Part shown: positions 33,624 through 45,887 of the stretch, piece by piece
How the letters are laid out: the number at the start of each line of letters is the position of its first letter
How positions within the stretch are numbered: the stretch's first letter is position 1
Assembly: GCA_030549495.1 (NCBI GenBank)
Contig: JAUIRK010000106.1
Span: forward strand, 639,001 to 703,000
DNA from: Nectonema munidae
Lineage: Eukaryota; Nematomorpha; Nectonematoida; Nectonematidae
Direction of reading: 5' to 3'
Length of the DNA: 64,000 nucleotides
Notes under the pieces: model-generated
Database searches by the model: none
What the model saw: the letters and a program-made list of their open reading frames with translations, nothing else
What the model was told of the DNA's origin: nothing
Position numbers and translations under genes: made by a program

Positions 33624-35553
33624 AAACTTTGCCGTAGGAAAACTCGCCTTAGGAATTTTGGCCTCAGGAAATTTCGTCTAATAGGAAAAATCAGCGTAAG
33701 ACAATTTTGCCATAAAAAAGTGTTTGTGATAAAAACAGTTTGGTTTTTGAAGTACCATTTTATCTCTTCCAAACAACCAAGCTTGGCTTTCGAAATTTCT
33801 GATAAGTAAACAACCAATAAGGAAATGATTATTTTTTTATTTTTTTACTATGATCAAATGAAAATACGTAGACAATTTATAAAATACTTTATTATTTAAT
33901 AAAATATCCTTTAAAAAGGATTCGTTATTTAAGAACATACATGAAATAAAACAGAAAAAATGTAATAATTTAAAAAGTGTGCAGATTCCATGCAAAACTA
34001 CGCAAATTGTCTCTTTTCTGTGTAGAATTGTACTCAATTATTTGTCGTTGGAGTCTTGTGTTGATATCACTATATACCTTTTTCATTCCTTCTGCGTTTC
34101 CTCTGTCTAAGTCACACTTTTTCTTTCTTGCTAAAATCTCTTCCTTTTTTAGATACGAAATAAGTTTCCACAGATTTGGATGCATATTTGTCATTGAGCT
34201 TTGCAGTGCATTATGGTAGCCTTCTATGCTGTTGTTCGTTCTGTTTCTATTATGCTCAAATCGTTCGAAAACTTTCCATAATGCAATAGGAAAAGTAGGC
34301 TCCACTCTTCGTCTTCGCTCTCCTCTACTCCGTTCTCCTCCTATATAGTGCGTTTCGAAATAAGATACTAATTCTTGGGGCAAATTGTGATAATCTGATA
34401 ACTCGGCAAATCCACCAATAATATCTTGCCCAGGAAGGAAAGCTAATGATGCGGTGAAACATTTGATTTTGTTGTTGAATTTTGCGTCGCTTTGATACGC
34501 GACTTTCAACCGAGATCCACAATGTGCCTATAAATATTATTAGCCCTATGAAAAACCTGTTACTTTTGTTGTTGGAAATACAGCAGAAAAGGCGTTAATA
34601 CTTACTTTTTCAAAATTGACCATCAAGGTTTCGGATTGAAATGATGGGCGTAGATCCTTTAAGACACTGAAAAGTCTGCTGTAAGTTACTTGAGATTTGT
34701 CAGGTAGAAAGACAAAAATACGTAGTATACTAATATTCTTTATAACAATATGTAATGTGAACAATTGGTAATATATTTCTGGACTGCATTGTGCCGTCAC
34801 ATGCCCTGTTTTTCTCAAGGTCATCTAACCCAGCATTTGTGCCAAAAACTAAAATTCTGTCTGAACAATCTTCCCCACTATCGTATAATGAAAACTGATC
34901 ACCATTTTTAAGAAATCTTCTTCCGATTGGGATTGGAGGAGCTTGAATTTCCTTTTGCCTCCAGCCTCTAATACTACGCGACAAATGTGCTTTAGTGGGC
35001 AGCAACGCCAATGCATTTGAATCTAAACTAGATCCAACCTCTGCAATTAAGGACCGTGCAGAGGTTTGTGAATTGGTGGCTACCGATTTTATTTTAGTTT
35101 TCTTTCGTAAACTTTAAGATGAGAAGGATGGCAATGCTCGCCGATTATTTTGTATATAGATACACAATCATCTTCCAACTTGGTATGCACTCTTGCTTTA
35201 CACTCCATATAATCACTTCCAATATTTTTTCTCACCGTATTTTTGATCTATTCGGCAAATATAGTTAAGATCGTCAACTAATTTCAGTCCTTCTCTACTA
35301 GTTTCCATTTGATAAAACATCGTCTTGTGTTGGCTGCTTAAAAAAACTATAGTCGAAAAAAAATAAAGATAAAATAAAAATAAAAAAAATAATTACTTGG
35401 CCAAATTTAGTTGTTTGAAAGAGATAAAATGGTACTTCAGAAACCAAACTGTTTTTATCACAAATACTTGTTTTATGGCAAAATTGTCTTGCAGCGATTT
35501 TTCCTAAGGCGAGTTTTCCTACGGCAAACTTGTTTACGGCGAATTTTTCGGCC
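33624..35553 (-). mobile_element. MULE (Mutator-like) element with iterated terminal inverted repeats
   Basis: The two ends mirror each other for about 200 bp: TTTGCCGTAGGAAAACTCGC at the left and its reverse complement in the right arm, then GTTTGGTTTTTGAAGTACCA / GTTTGGTTTCTGAAGTACCA. The ends are built of a short unit, (T/A)TCGCC(G/T)TA(A/G)G(A)AA, repeated about every 15-16 bp. The left end lacks roughly the outer 25 bp of the right end (GTGGCCGAAAAATTCGCCG). Between them lies a broken transposase on the minus strand. No 8-10 bp target duplication was found. Confidence 0.8.
33970..35282 (-). pseudogene. MULE transposase with N-terminal FLYWCH zinc finger
   Basis: Read on the minus strand from about 35280, the first part contains YWK, then CKARVHT and GEHCHPSH with Cys/His spacing of a FLYWCH finger, which binds DNA. 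Frames at 35011-34730, 34824-34546 and 34509-33970 then give DGTMQS (first catalytic Asp), FVFLPDKSQVTYSRLFSVLK, a VNFEKVSINAFSAVFP string (second Asp replaced by Asn) and RTNNSIEGYHNALQSSMTN with MHPNLWKLISYLKKEE, the conserved MULE C-terminal block. Order and content match Phantom-like animal MULE transposases. Several frame changes and at least one stop make it inactive. Confidence 0.82.
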
Positions 35554-35584
35554 ACTATCTAGTTTCTAACTATCTATATTATAT

Positions 35585-35652
35585 AGATTAGAAAACGCAG
35601 ACGATTCACATTTTTGTAAATTCGCCATATGTCGAATGGGCTCGATAACCGG
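35585..35652. mobile_element. Partial 130-bp TTAA MITE, right part of a copy-1-like member
   Basis: AAACGCAGACGATTCACATT, a CGCCATATGTCG core and GATAACCGG|TTAA align with 6665-6732. The missing left part would fall where the MULE right end lies, so the MITE may have been cut by that insertion or by a deletion. Confidence 0.6.
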
Positions 35653-35778
35653 TTAAGAATTGGCTAAAGCGAAGATTCTCGAAAACCAATCGCCTGCTTA
35701 TCTTTTCAACGAATAAAGCAGACAAATGTTATTTTATGTAACAATTGTTTCCCATTGGACTTGGAAATTTTTTACTAA

Positions 35779-35891
35779 CCAAAGTGCCAATGTTCACAAA
35801 GAGTATGCAGATGACTTCAGTAATCTCATTTTAATTCTATTTGAAGCAAGAGTTCTCTGCGTTTCCTTTGGGAACATTTGTACTAAATGGG
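35779..35891. mobile_element. Diverged TTAA MITE, related group
   Basis: Right end AAATGGG followed by TTAA (35892-35895); inwards CCCATTTAGTACAAATGTTC matches the left CCAAAGTGCCAATGTTC. It shares GCGTTTCCTTTGGGAACATT with the copy at 30506. A further degraded relative lies near 46410-46527. Confidence 0.55.
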
Positions 35892-36407
35892 TTAAAGAAA
35901 CTTTTAAATTCAAAGGAAACTTTATGAATACGCTATGACTTGTTCAATTCAAATCGATTCATAAATTGATTTTTCTAATAAAATTTGTGTATATCTTCAA
36001 CTACAGACTTGAAAATTAGGTTTTTGATTTGGGATTCAGTATCAGTAGCAGCGGCCTTATATACGATAACACTAAGTTTTAAGGCTTCCCCATATGTGCT
36101 GTATGGTCTTTGAAAATTAACGCTGGGTTGCATTATAAGAACGGCTGTAAAGAGTTAAAGTTATATAAAATTTTCGTATTCCAATTAAATTTTGACATAA
36201 CAGGTACTCATTTGCTTTTAATATTTTGAATTCAATATTAAAAATTCTCTATTATTGACTAACTTAGTAAAGGTTAATTAAGTAAGTTATATATTAGTTA
36301 AGTAGTTTGTTTATATTTTAGGTTAAAAAAAATTTTACTCTGTTCAAAAAATTACGGGCTCAGTATTTCACATTTAATATTATCAATAAACATGAATTAA
36401 AACTATA

Positions 36408-36580
36408 AAGCGAGTGGTTCATGGGCTAAGGGCAATAGCACTACTTCTGTAGAACTGGAAGCTAAGAAAGGTTAATGCTGGATCGAGACCAAGATCTTGT
36501 GGTATCGGAGTCAAGTATCTAACCAAGCTTACCAACGCCTGTTGAATTTGTTAAGAAAAGTCACACACAGTGGGAAAAAA
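36408..36580 (+). mobile_element. Possible SINE
   Basis: A B-box-like GGATCGAGACC (36480) follows an A-box-like TGGTTCATGGGCTAAGGG (36415) in a GC-richer island of about 170 bp. Pairing as a tRNA fails. The assignment is weak. Confidence 0.35.
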
Positions 36581-37704
36581 TGCTATTACAATTATTTTCC
36601 CTTTTAAAATATGTAAAAGAGGATTTTTTTTTAATTAAATGGATAAATATTTGACTTTTGTGGAACCGATTTTTAACTGTGAAATATTTCTGATCAATGT
36701 ATTCATTTTTATATACGTCATTCAAACCATAATTCTTAAAATGACTAATATATTCATTACTAAGGGAAACAAAAGTTGACCTATAAATCCTTCAAAAATT
36801 GACCTAATGACTTCAACAAGTTGACTATAATTGGCATAAAAAATTATTCTATAATAACTTTTGCCAATTATATTATTGTAAGATGCCATGTAATATTTTA
36901 AAGTAATCTCTTTTGAAAATTCACGAACTTTGGACAAAAGCTTTTTAATCACTGGAATCTATCATTCCCTTGTCTACTGCCTGTCCTAGAGAAGAGATAT
37001 GTTTTTTTTCATATGTTCTTTCATACAGTATCTTCAAATTCGATATTTCTATATAAATCAAATGCATCTTCATTGTAAGATTCGAAGTTTACGTTTTTCA
37101 ATTATTTTATTTATGTGCCAGAATAGGTGAGTCAAAATTTTTATTTATATCAAAAATGATTTGTTAAATGATTATAAAAATGAATTACTTGGTTTGTGAA
37201 CCCCTCAGTATATAAAAGAAATTCCAAAATTTGCAACAACATTTAAATCTTGGTGCGTTTAAGTCTTATCTCACCACTCAACGAAATAATCTCTAATTTC
37301 CAACGATCATCACGGTATAAATAAATTTTGTAAAAAAAAAAAAGTATTAAATACTCGCTCTCCGTTTGTTAACTTGTTAAATATTTTTACAAAAAATGGA
37401 CTATTAAAAAGTTGACTTTGGTTGACCTAGTAACTTGGACTTCTTTTACACAAACCTTAAAAAAAACTCTTTCTTCTTTTACTCAAAAAGAAAAATTTTT
37501 TTTTATAAAAAAAATTTTGGGTTTTTAAAAAAAATATAAAAAAAATATATAAAAATATAAAACCCCCCTTCTCAACTTAAACTTATTATTTCATTCAAAT
37601 TCAATTCAGATCGGCATCAAAATATAATGAAAATTGTCTGCATTCCGTAACAGAAATAGTGGATTGACAAATATTTTCCATTACTCTTTATTCTTACGGT
37701 GCCT

Positions 37705-37785
37705 GGTCAAAACGTCCGAAATCCTAAACGTCCAAAACCGAAACGTCCGAAAACCAAAACTACCGAAACCAAAAGGTCCGAAAAT
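37705..37785. repeat. Short tandem array of CGTCCGAAA units
   Basis: Begins GGTCAAAACGTCCGAAATCC; the AAACGTCCGAAA motif recurs about every 17 bp four to five times. It has the look of one end of a foldback/MULE-like element, as the GGTC start resembles that of the element at 181. No matching second end was found. Confidence 0.55.
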
Positions 37786-38299
37786 TAGATTAACAGTATT
37801 TAAACCTTAAAAGTCATTTTTTTTTCGAGAATCAAAATTGTTGAGGAAAAATTTGGCAAACTTTTTTTAAAAATTCTTTTTTAGTTTAAAGTTTACAAAA
37901 AAATGCACTATAGAGTTTCTTTTTACTGGAATATAAAATTCACCAACCTTAAAACATTCAAATCGTGTAGTTTTTCCTTTGATTTTTGATAGCAAGTCTA
38001 ATTTTCAAAGTCTTACATATTCGACTAGTTAGTATAACTTTTTTCCAAAATTAGTTTATATATTTTAAAATCATAATCTTCAGAAGTGTTTGATCTTAAA
38101 ATGAAAATTTTTTAGCCAAATTCATTATAATCCAAAAAAAATTAATCAAGGTGGAATAATTTTTTTGAAACTAAATTAAATGAACTCAATCAAAATCAAC
38201 ACTTAAAATGATGCATAAACCATCAAAACAATATTTTTTGAAACTAACTAAAAGACCATTTGATTAAAAGTTCAAAAAAAATTTTTTTTTTTAAAGAAC

Positions 38300-38705
38300 T
38301 CAGTGCCTCATTTCCAAGTGCTTTTTTAGCTTGCCGGATTTTAGAAAAGTGGATGCTAACACTTCAGAATACAAAAGACACTTAGGTTCCTCTTTTCCAC
38401 AAGACGTTAATGCAGTAAAACCAAATTTCAAGTATGAGTCGTCCGTCATATTTAACTTTTTAAGCCATTAAAAAAATGCACATTTTCATCTTTAAAATTA
38501 GGCTAAGCAATAAAAAAATTAGTACTTAATGCAAAGATTAAATTATTTATTCATTTAAATGTGCCTTATTAGCAAAAATTGCAAATGACCGAATATGGGT
38601 GCAATATGTTGTGCAAAATCATTCACTAAGTGACCCCTTCTCGGTCTCCATGCAACTGCTTGGCGATCCCCTAGGGGACCGTGGACTCCAGTTTGAGAAT
38701 CACTG
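38300..38705 (-). mobile_element. hAT relic with BED-type zinc finger (ZBED5/FAM200-like)
   Basis: On the minus strand the element begins CAGTGATTCTCAAACTGGAG at 38705, a hAT terminal sequence. About 270 bp inward a frame reads DDSYLKFGFTALTSCGKEEP, then KCLLYSEVLASTFLKSGKLK and KHLEMRH before a stop. This is the BED-finger start of ZBED5/FAM200-type hAT transposases (Y..GFT, then C..C....L.....kp.kL..HL...H). One Cys of the first C-x2-C pair is Tyr here. The catalytic part is missing, so only the 5' end of the element remains. Confidence 0.7.
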
Positions 38706-39036
38706 AGCTAGAAGATACTAATTCGAGTACAATTAGAAACGAGGTCATTTGACTTGATAAAATTAGTGCCGTTTTTCGCGGTTATGGTGGGATTGGGAGC
38801 TAAGTGTGCAAGTATACTGTCCGGTAGTAATGGTGGTGTGTTCATTGGACAAAATTCTTTCATAATAAATTTTGAAAATTATAAAAAAAAAAAGTTCGTT
38901 CCCTCCACACAAAAAATTCTGAGGATATGCGCCTGTTTAATTTAAAATTGGTTATAATTTATTAAATTTGAATATAAATTGGGTCAATAATTAATTTCAA
39001 AATGATTTCAAACAACCCAGCTTCTCAAGCAAGAAA
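38706..39036. other. AT-rich stretch, no supported feature
   Basis: A 63-codon frame at 38754-38945 (+) is not recognised and lies beside the hAT end. Confidence 0.4.
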
Positions 39037-39857
39037 TTACTTCTTATTAATGTAAAGCTGGAAAATTTTGAATGAACAATCAAAAAGTAGTTGTTTCCTC
39101 TGAAATTCTATCATATCGCATTCTTTCAGTGTACATTCTGATTGATACTCAAATGATGTGAAATAACTAAAAGCTATCATATGCTTCCCTGATATCTTTG
39201 TCAGCCACAGGGGACATTTTTGGATGGAAGTTTTTAAGTAGAATTTGTAAAGGTTATAAATTGTATAATGCAATCTTACCAATTTTTTTCAAGTATATGT
39301 TTTCATTCTCAACTAACTTTCTTCCAGTAGCTTTCATCAAATTTTGAACGTTAGTGAATAAAACTTCCGAACTCAGCCTCATTAGATCCTTTTGAATATT
39401 CAATTGTGAAGTTGACGATGACGTTATGGTCGATTCTACATTCGCGCGTTTCAGATTATAGTTATGACAAAGGGAGTTCTGATAACTTTCGCAAATCTTA
39501 TTCCTGTCTTTCTTTGAAATTTCCAAAGCTAAAATATGTATAAGGATGCAAAATTGATATAAGTTTGTTAATACTATTGGCTTAAAAGAAGAAAAATAAA
39601 AATAAAATTTTAAATATCCTAACTTCAACTCAGGACCGTCCTTAATGATCCCCAGGCACCAATCAAAAACTTCATATAAGTCCATGCTTTGTATAAATGT
39701 GTATCTTAATGTCTATCTGTTCTCCTGGTAAATTTGAGTGAAGTTTTCTATATTTGGCAGTGAGTGTTCTCATTTGACTTGAACGTGTATTAGTTTGTTT
39801 CGGTTTAGGCTTTTTGGCCTGATTAGCAGAGAGATTTATTTTTGATCTAAAAACCAT
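39037..39857 (-). CDS. Unidentified multi-exon gene candidate
   Basis: Three minus-strand frames in a row look coding. The first, from ATG at 39857, is basic: NQAKKPKPKQTNTRSSQMR. The second starts MDLYEVFDWCLGIIKDGPEL (39685). The third contains NLKRANVESTITSSSTSQLN and FTNVQNLMKATGRKLVENEN. A phase-consistent intron joins the third frame at 39281 (donor GTAAGA) to an acceptor near 39203, giving a tail KHMIAFSYFTSFEYQSE and a stop at 39037. A second intron with donor GTTAGG (39617) is likely, but its acceptor phase is ambiguous, and the join between the first two frames is unexplained. I do not recognise the family. A broken gene or a chance run are the alternatives. Confidence 0.35.
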
Positions 39858-40496
39858 TTTTTATGACTTTTTAGCAAACAAAATCACTTTAGGAAAAAAT
39901 TCGACTTATTATCATTTTTCTCATTTCTACAAAATAAGTTTATTTTTGTCTTTAATTGATAATTGAAAAATAAATCATAGTTTAAGCTGTAAAAATTTAA
40001 TTTTTAAAATTCGGAAATTTATTTAAATTTTATTATTTGAAAAAAAATTTAATTTCTTAAAAATTAATTCTTTAATATAAAATAATATTAAGGAATTAAG
40101 AATTATTTATATTAAAGAAATGCACTTTATTGACAAAAACTTTTAAAAAATTATCACAAAAAAAAAACAAATCAATATAATTTGATGTTCGAGGTTTTTT
40201 GAGTGTTAAAAAATATTGGCTTTATTGACTTTTGTTCGCCTAACTTTTTATTGATTTTCAATTTGACTTTTTGTAAGAGGAAAAACCACGAAAAATAGTA
40301 TAATAATTTATAAAAGCTTTCCAAAATTTATGTTGATACATTTTGGCATTGTCATTTGGACCCCCTTAACAAATACTGGATTGAGCCAAAGTTGAAAGGA
40401 AGATCATCCACTATTAAGCTAGATCTATATAAACATGTACTCATTGCCCAGTTAAAAGAATCTAGCTAATCTAGAATAATCATAATGTTGCAGAAT
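39858..40496. other. AT-rich stretch, no feature seen
   Basis: Very AT-rich around 39950-40150; nothing recognised. Confidence 0.5.
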
Positions 40497-40921
40497 CAGT
40501 GTGCCCTTAGTTTATTGGATAACTTTCTACCAATGAAATGTACTGTGCTACTTGAATGACAATTAAGTTTATAAATGTCTCATTCAAGAGAAAATCTATA
40601 CCGTATACTATGAATTAATCATTATGAGATTTCTATAAATAAAAAGTATTTTATGAGCTATGTATCAATACATTTTTTAGTTTCCATTATTATCAATAGA
40701 AATATCAAAAATCCGGTTTGTTCTTCATTTTCAATACGAATGGGAAAATTTTAACAGATTTTCTAATAAACATTTCACAAATTTTGAGAAGTAAAGGTAT
40801 TCCGAGAAGGCCTGGTGTTACTATTCTATAAAATAGAATTAGACCGCATTTTTTAGGAGATACGTTCAAGTAGCGCCACTTATTTGATTGATAGAAAGCT
40901 ATCCAATGAACTAAGGATAGA
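40497..40921. mobile_element. MITE with about 55-bp terminal inverted repeats
   Basis: The left CCCTTAGTTTATTGGATAAC, then CTTTCTACCAATGAAAT and CTACTTGAATG, mirrors the right side read inwards: TCCTTAGTTCATTGGATAGC, CTTTCTATCAATCAAAT and CTACTTGAACG. The outer end is CAGTGTGCCC, which suggests hAT. The exact ends and target duplication are not certain. No coding sequence. Confidence 0.6.
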
Positions 40922-43851
40922 GACCATATACGGTTTGTGCAAAACTACAGAAAAGGTAATGTGTAATTTACTTAAAATATATATATCCTTATTTCAATGA
41001 GACTCCAATAGATGAAGATTAAAAAGAAAGATGTATCTCCCTCACTAATGCATCACCATGGTATCCTTTTACCATGAGATTGTAATGGCTTATTTAATAT
41101 GTAATTCTTTTATTATTATTTTTCTGGCTTAATTAATATTATAATGATATTCTTTGTACAGTCGTCTATGCTTTTATCCAACTTGACGCAAAGACAAATT
41201 GTATGCACTAGTATCAAATTTATTACTTGAAGTGTTAGTGCAGCACCACCACCACTATGCTCTACAATGCACACATCTATATTCTCTTTCATTTTTTAAT
41301 TTTGCACTTTTCTAGATAAAACTTTGCAATTTTGCAAGCAATAATTATTATGTGTGTTTTTCTTTTAACACTTTCCCATAAATGTTACATGCTTACAACA
41401 CTCAGACTCACATCATCATCACCTCTCCTCATCAATATCATCAAATGAAAATTAATATTTTATTTTTCTGCTCAAGATAAATTAATATTATAATTATCAC
41501 ATTTACATATTTTTCCTTCAAACACACACACAACCACATATATGCTTCTTTGCATTACACGTATTCACATTTGCATATTTATACTAGTTTCCCATCTTAC
41601 TCAATATCTCTTCTTCTATGTTTTCTACTCTACACAATGTATCATGCTATAATAATAGTTATATAATTAAACATTATCAGTAAAAAATTTTTTCAAAATT
41701 TAATTAACTTTTGAAAAAATATCGCATTATACTTCTTTTCTTACACTTTTCATTACAATACAAGTTTTGTGCCTTGACAAAATATGTTTCAATGAGTTGC
41801 TTGCTACGTTTATTCTTTTTTTTAACTAAATGATTTTCATCTTTGTGAGTATAGCTGTTGGAAAATTTTTCTTTACGCCAATTCTGATAAATAGTGGAAT
41901 AAAATATTTTTTTGTCGTTAGTTTATAAGTTATTTGTTATAATTTAAGAAAATTAAAATTTTATTTATGATTTAATTAAGTATTGATAATACTTTTGATA
42001 ACTATATAATAATAATAATAACTTAAGCGTACCAAAAAAGATGTTATTTTTCCCCAAAAAAAGGGATTTTTCCTTACCTCTCAAAAGTTTAATTTTATGT
42101 TTTCTCTATTCCAATAAAATTTATTCTATATAGTTTTAGGTTTTTTAACCAAAAAAGTCCGATGAATGATACATTAAATTTAGAAAGAATGAAATTCCTG
42201 CCTTTACCCAAAATCAATCGAAAATATTCCAACCTAAAATAAAAAAACAAAAAGAATTTTAAAATTAAAAATTTTTCAAATTATTGTAAAAGCTTTTTTT
42301 TTTATTATTTGTGAATATGGCAAATCAATTATTTTAGAAACTTGTATTTTTTAAAATCAATTTCCGTTTTTTTGTAGTTATATAAACATAGCCCATTTTA
42401 TTCATTTAAATTTATCAACGTTTTAGAGATGAAAAAACATAAAGTCGCAATCAAAGCCACACGCAGCACCTAAGCTGTGAGTTTGCCAAGTATAGGATTT
42501 CTATATTCGCTATCCTGTGTTGAAATGCTTTTTCAAAGAAACAAACTATAACTCTCTTAACTTAGGGTTTACTAATTTTTCAACTAAGTAAATAATTGTC
42601 TAACTAGTTTAACTAACTAACTATCTGATCTAACCTACTAACAAATAATATGTTTCATAGAGAGTGTTTTTAAACAAGAGATTCGGAAATTCGCTATTTT
42701 TCATGAACAATTCCCGCAAATCAGCATATGGTATTATATCTATGAATTTGTTTAATTTTTTTATTGACTCTAATTTCTTTTAGTTTTACTTACGTTAACG
42801 TATTTTGCATCCAGACTTCAAATATGAAAAATAGTCATTTTACCTTTTTCTTTTGTACATCTGTTGCTGGTATTATTTTCGTTGACCAATGGCAGATCGC
42901 TATTTGTTTCATTCAGGCATCTCAAATCTGAGAGATCATTTCTACAAAATAATTCATATATGTTTACAATTCAGATAAATTGCGTATATTTCTTCAATTT
43001 TTCGTACTTTCCTGTTTTATATGTAAAAAACTTTACGTTTTAAACGTATATACAAGAATGCATCTTCGCACGATTTTATAATCCCTTTTTAAATGAACTT
43101 TCTTGAAGTAAAAAAGTTATAAAAAAAAATCTTTTGTTTCATAATGAGAATACAAATTATTTTATCTGAATATTTGGTTTATTCTTTCGATAATATAGCG
43201 TCTCAATATTTCTAACCGCCTTTCCATATAACACTATGAAAAAACGTTTTGAATTCAAAGAATCAAGAATTTTCTTTCCTTCAAATCAAGTGGGTGGCGT
43301 AAATTAAGCCTAGGACGTCTCAGAAAATGTTATTCCCATAGAATAGCAATGTATGTCAATTGACAAGAGAATATATTTTATCATTGAGAGAAATTAAACT
43401 TAAAAAAATACATATGTGCATATAGTTCTTATTCAACAATAATGCCTTCTTATTTTTGAAAAAGTTTAGTACCGCTAGACATATAATTACCCACTGTTTT
43501 TACATTTGTACTAATGATTACATGAAATTTTAGGGCACATGATGTTCAATTTGGGTAGAAAACATCCTATTTGCAATAATATATTTATTCTGTAGAGAAA
43601 TTTTAATTTATTCATTGCTTTGTATCTATCAAAATATGTCATGATCTGCTCGAGATCAACGATAATCTCTCTCAATGTTGTGTTCATATTTCTTACTTCC
43701 TGCCAACATAATCCATACACTTTTTGAAACATGGCATTGATAATGCGTTTAAAATATATAGATGGGAAAAATACGGCTCAATAGGGGCATGTCCTTTATT
43801 GCATCTAACGATTTTTATCCTGTCCCCTAAATTAAACTGATTCACCTTTAA
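40922..43851. other. AT-rich stretch without a recognised gene
   Basis: Minor microsatellite-like patches (CA-rich near 41515-41535, AAT near 42005-42020). The 73-codon minus frame at 43511-43732 is not recognised. Confidence 0.5.
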
Positions 43852-44049
43852 TAAAAGAATTATAAAAAGAAGAAAATTTCGACTTTAAAACAGAGGGAAA
43901 TAATTCTATATTTCGACCTTTTGTTGTTGTAATTCTCATTTTAAAATTTTTGAATGTTGATAAAGACCGTAAGGTCGAAATATTGATTCATTCCCCTCTG
44001 TTTTAAAGTAAAGATAATAAAGATTATTTCTTTTTTATACAATTCTTTT
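43852..44049. mobile_element. Foldback MITE with a hammerhead-like motif
   Basis: Arms of about 70 bp: AAAAGAATTATAAAAAGAAG and an ACTTTAAAACAGAGGGAAA context at the left mirror CCCTCTGTTTTAAAGTAAAG and TATACAATTCTTTT at the right. Inside the right half TTGATAAAGACCGTAAGGTC is followed by GAAA, the layout of a hammerhead core (CTGATGA, stem II, GAAA) with two core substitutions. No coding sequence. Confidence 0.55.
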
Positions 44050-45879
44050 CTTCCATCATCGTTAGTAATATCGTTGAAGCAAAGAAATTTGATCTACCTA
44101 AAAAATATAGAATCGCATAGTAAACCAACATTGATTAGTTTAAACTCATCCCACTAAAATTCCTTTTTTTTTAATGGCTCTTGATAGAGTATTAATTCTT
44201 AAATGTATAGAAAATTTTGATCTCGTAATTATTTTTAAAAGAAGTTTTAATTAAAATATTTTTTTAATATTATATTTTCTTAAAAATTAAAATTTTGATA
44301 GAGACAATTAATTTGTGTTTTATTACATGCATAAAGTCCTTTAAATCAATAATTGGGCCGGTTTTTTTTAAAGCTGCATTTCACTCAAAAATTTTACCCA
44401 CTCAAGATCAAATAAATTGCGTAGTGGAAATCAGCGCATATTACTTGTGAGAAATGTCGTAAAACGAAACTCTCAAATTACTATCTTTCCGATACCTTCA
44501 TTTTTGACTTGTTAACTTTGTATTGCGTCTATATACTTGGAGAATTATTGGGATTTTAAATAGCATACATTTGCATTTGTAGTTTTAATTAACTTTCTAC
44601 TCTTTTCAATATTTCCATTTTATCATAATGCATTATATTATCGGTTCGAGTTAAGTTTTATTTTTGCTAAAACTTTTTTTTCTAATTTTGGTTTAATTAT
44701 TTTGTTTTTACAAAAATATTAAAGTTAATTCAAACATCCTAAATCAATGTATCTGATGTATACAAAATTTTAAATTTCAAAAAGAGTTTCTTCACCGGTG
44801 AAAATGTTATAGGATTATTGCATTTGGGGGTAATGATTTGAAAAGTTCGCCGACCACAGATATAGAGGAACAAAGTGAGAGGTTTCTATTTTGGCATGAA
44901 GAAAATTTTAAATATCGCTACGCATTCTAAACATGACATTATTATTATTATTATTATTTATTTTAGAAAAACGAATTATAAAAAGAAAGTGGAGCAAACC
45001 AATTAGGTTATTGTCACACCAAAAAAAAAATTTAGCAACATATGTAAAAATAGATTGTTCAAAAACAAAACATTATAAAAAAAAGGAGAAAAAAATCCCG
45101 AGAAGACGATTAAAAACGAAGATCAATTGAATGACATCAATACAAATTCAATACATTGATCACTGTCGGTATATGAAACATAGAAAAATATTTTTTAATT
45201 ATATAAAAAATAAATATATAGAAATATTATATAGGAAAATAATTCATTTAATTTTAAAATACTTAGTTAGTCTTAAACTCTTAATCCAAAGTTTATCCTT
45301 GTGCTGCTTACCTTGTTAAAATCATATCATCGTGAGTGCTTCTTTTTGTTGAAAAATTAATTTGGTTTAATGTTCTGGATTTCTTAAAGTTACATTTCTT
45401 TTTTTGTGTTTTTGACATTGGAACCTAACTGTTTTGAAGTCAAAATAACAAATGTTTCCATTTATTAGTATTTTTTTAATTTTTGATATATTTATTTACG
45501 TCTTGTCTTGATAAAGTCTTGTCTTGTCACCTTGTTAAAAAATTTATAATTATTATTTTTCATTTGCTATTTTTGGAATTTTATCTTTGATTTGAATTTT
45601 ACATTGAAATTAGTGATCAATTTTCGCAAGGTTTAGTGCAGTTTCGCACAGATAAATTTTTTGTTTTTTTTTAATTTTATAAATTTTTAAAAGACGATAC
45701 TCATTTCTCTTCTTTTTTGTCATCTCTCTTTCCCTTCCTGTTTAAGTATACATATAGAAAAAATTGCTCAAGAAAAGGTACACTGCAAATCCCGGTAGAT
45801 GCATAATATTGGATTTCTATTCTTTATGAAAGGAAATAAAAAATTAAATTGGATTGAAGGGGGAAGAATCATGGAATAC
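44050..45879. other. AT-rich stretch, no gene recognised
   Basis: Contains an ATT microsatellite at 44937-44959. Frames at 44933-45130 and 45131-45319 (+) are Lys/Ile-rich translations of AT-rich DNA and not credible genes. Confidence 0.5.
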
Positions 45880-45887
45880 CCAAGTTA

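Larger units (their letters stand above)
35896..38299. other. AT-rich stretch, few features
   Basis: Apart from a SINE-like segment (36408) and a short tandem array (37705), only AT-rich sequence with poly-A/poly-T runs (37480-37560) is seen. No gene recognised. Confidence 0.5.

Noticed and set aside
33977-34219. 80-codon plus-strand frame
   Set aside because: Shadow of the MULE transposase on the other strand.
35298-35555. 85-codon minus-strand frame with repeated KFAVxKLA pattern
   Set aside because: It is the translation of the iterated MULE terminal repeat.
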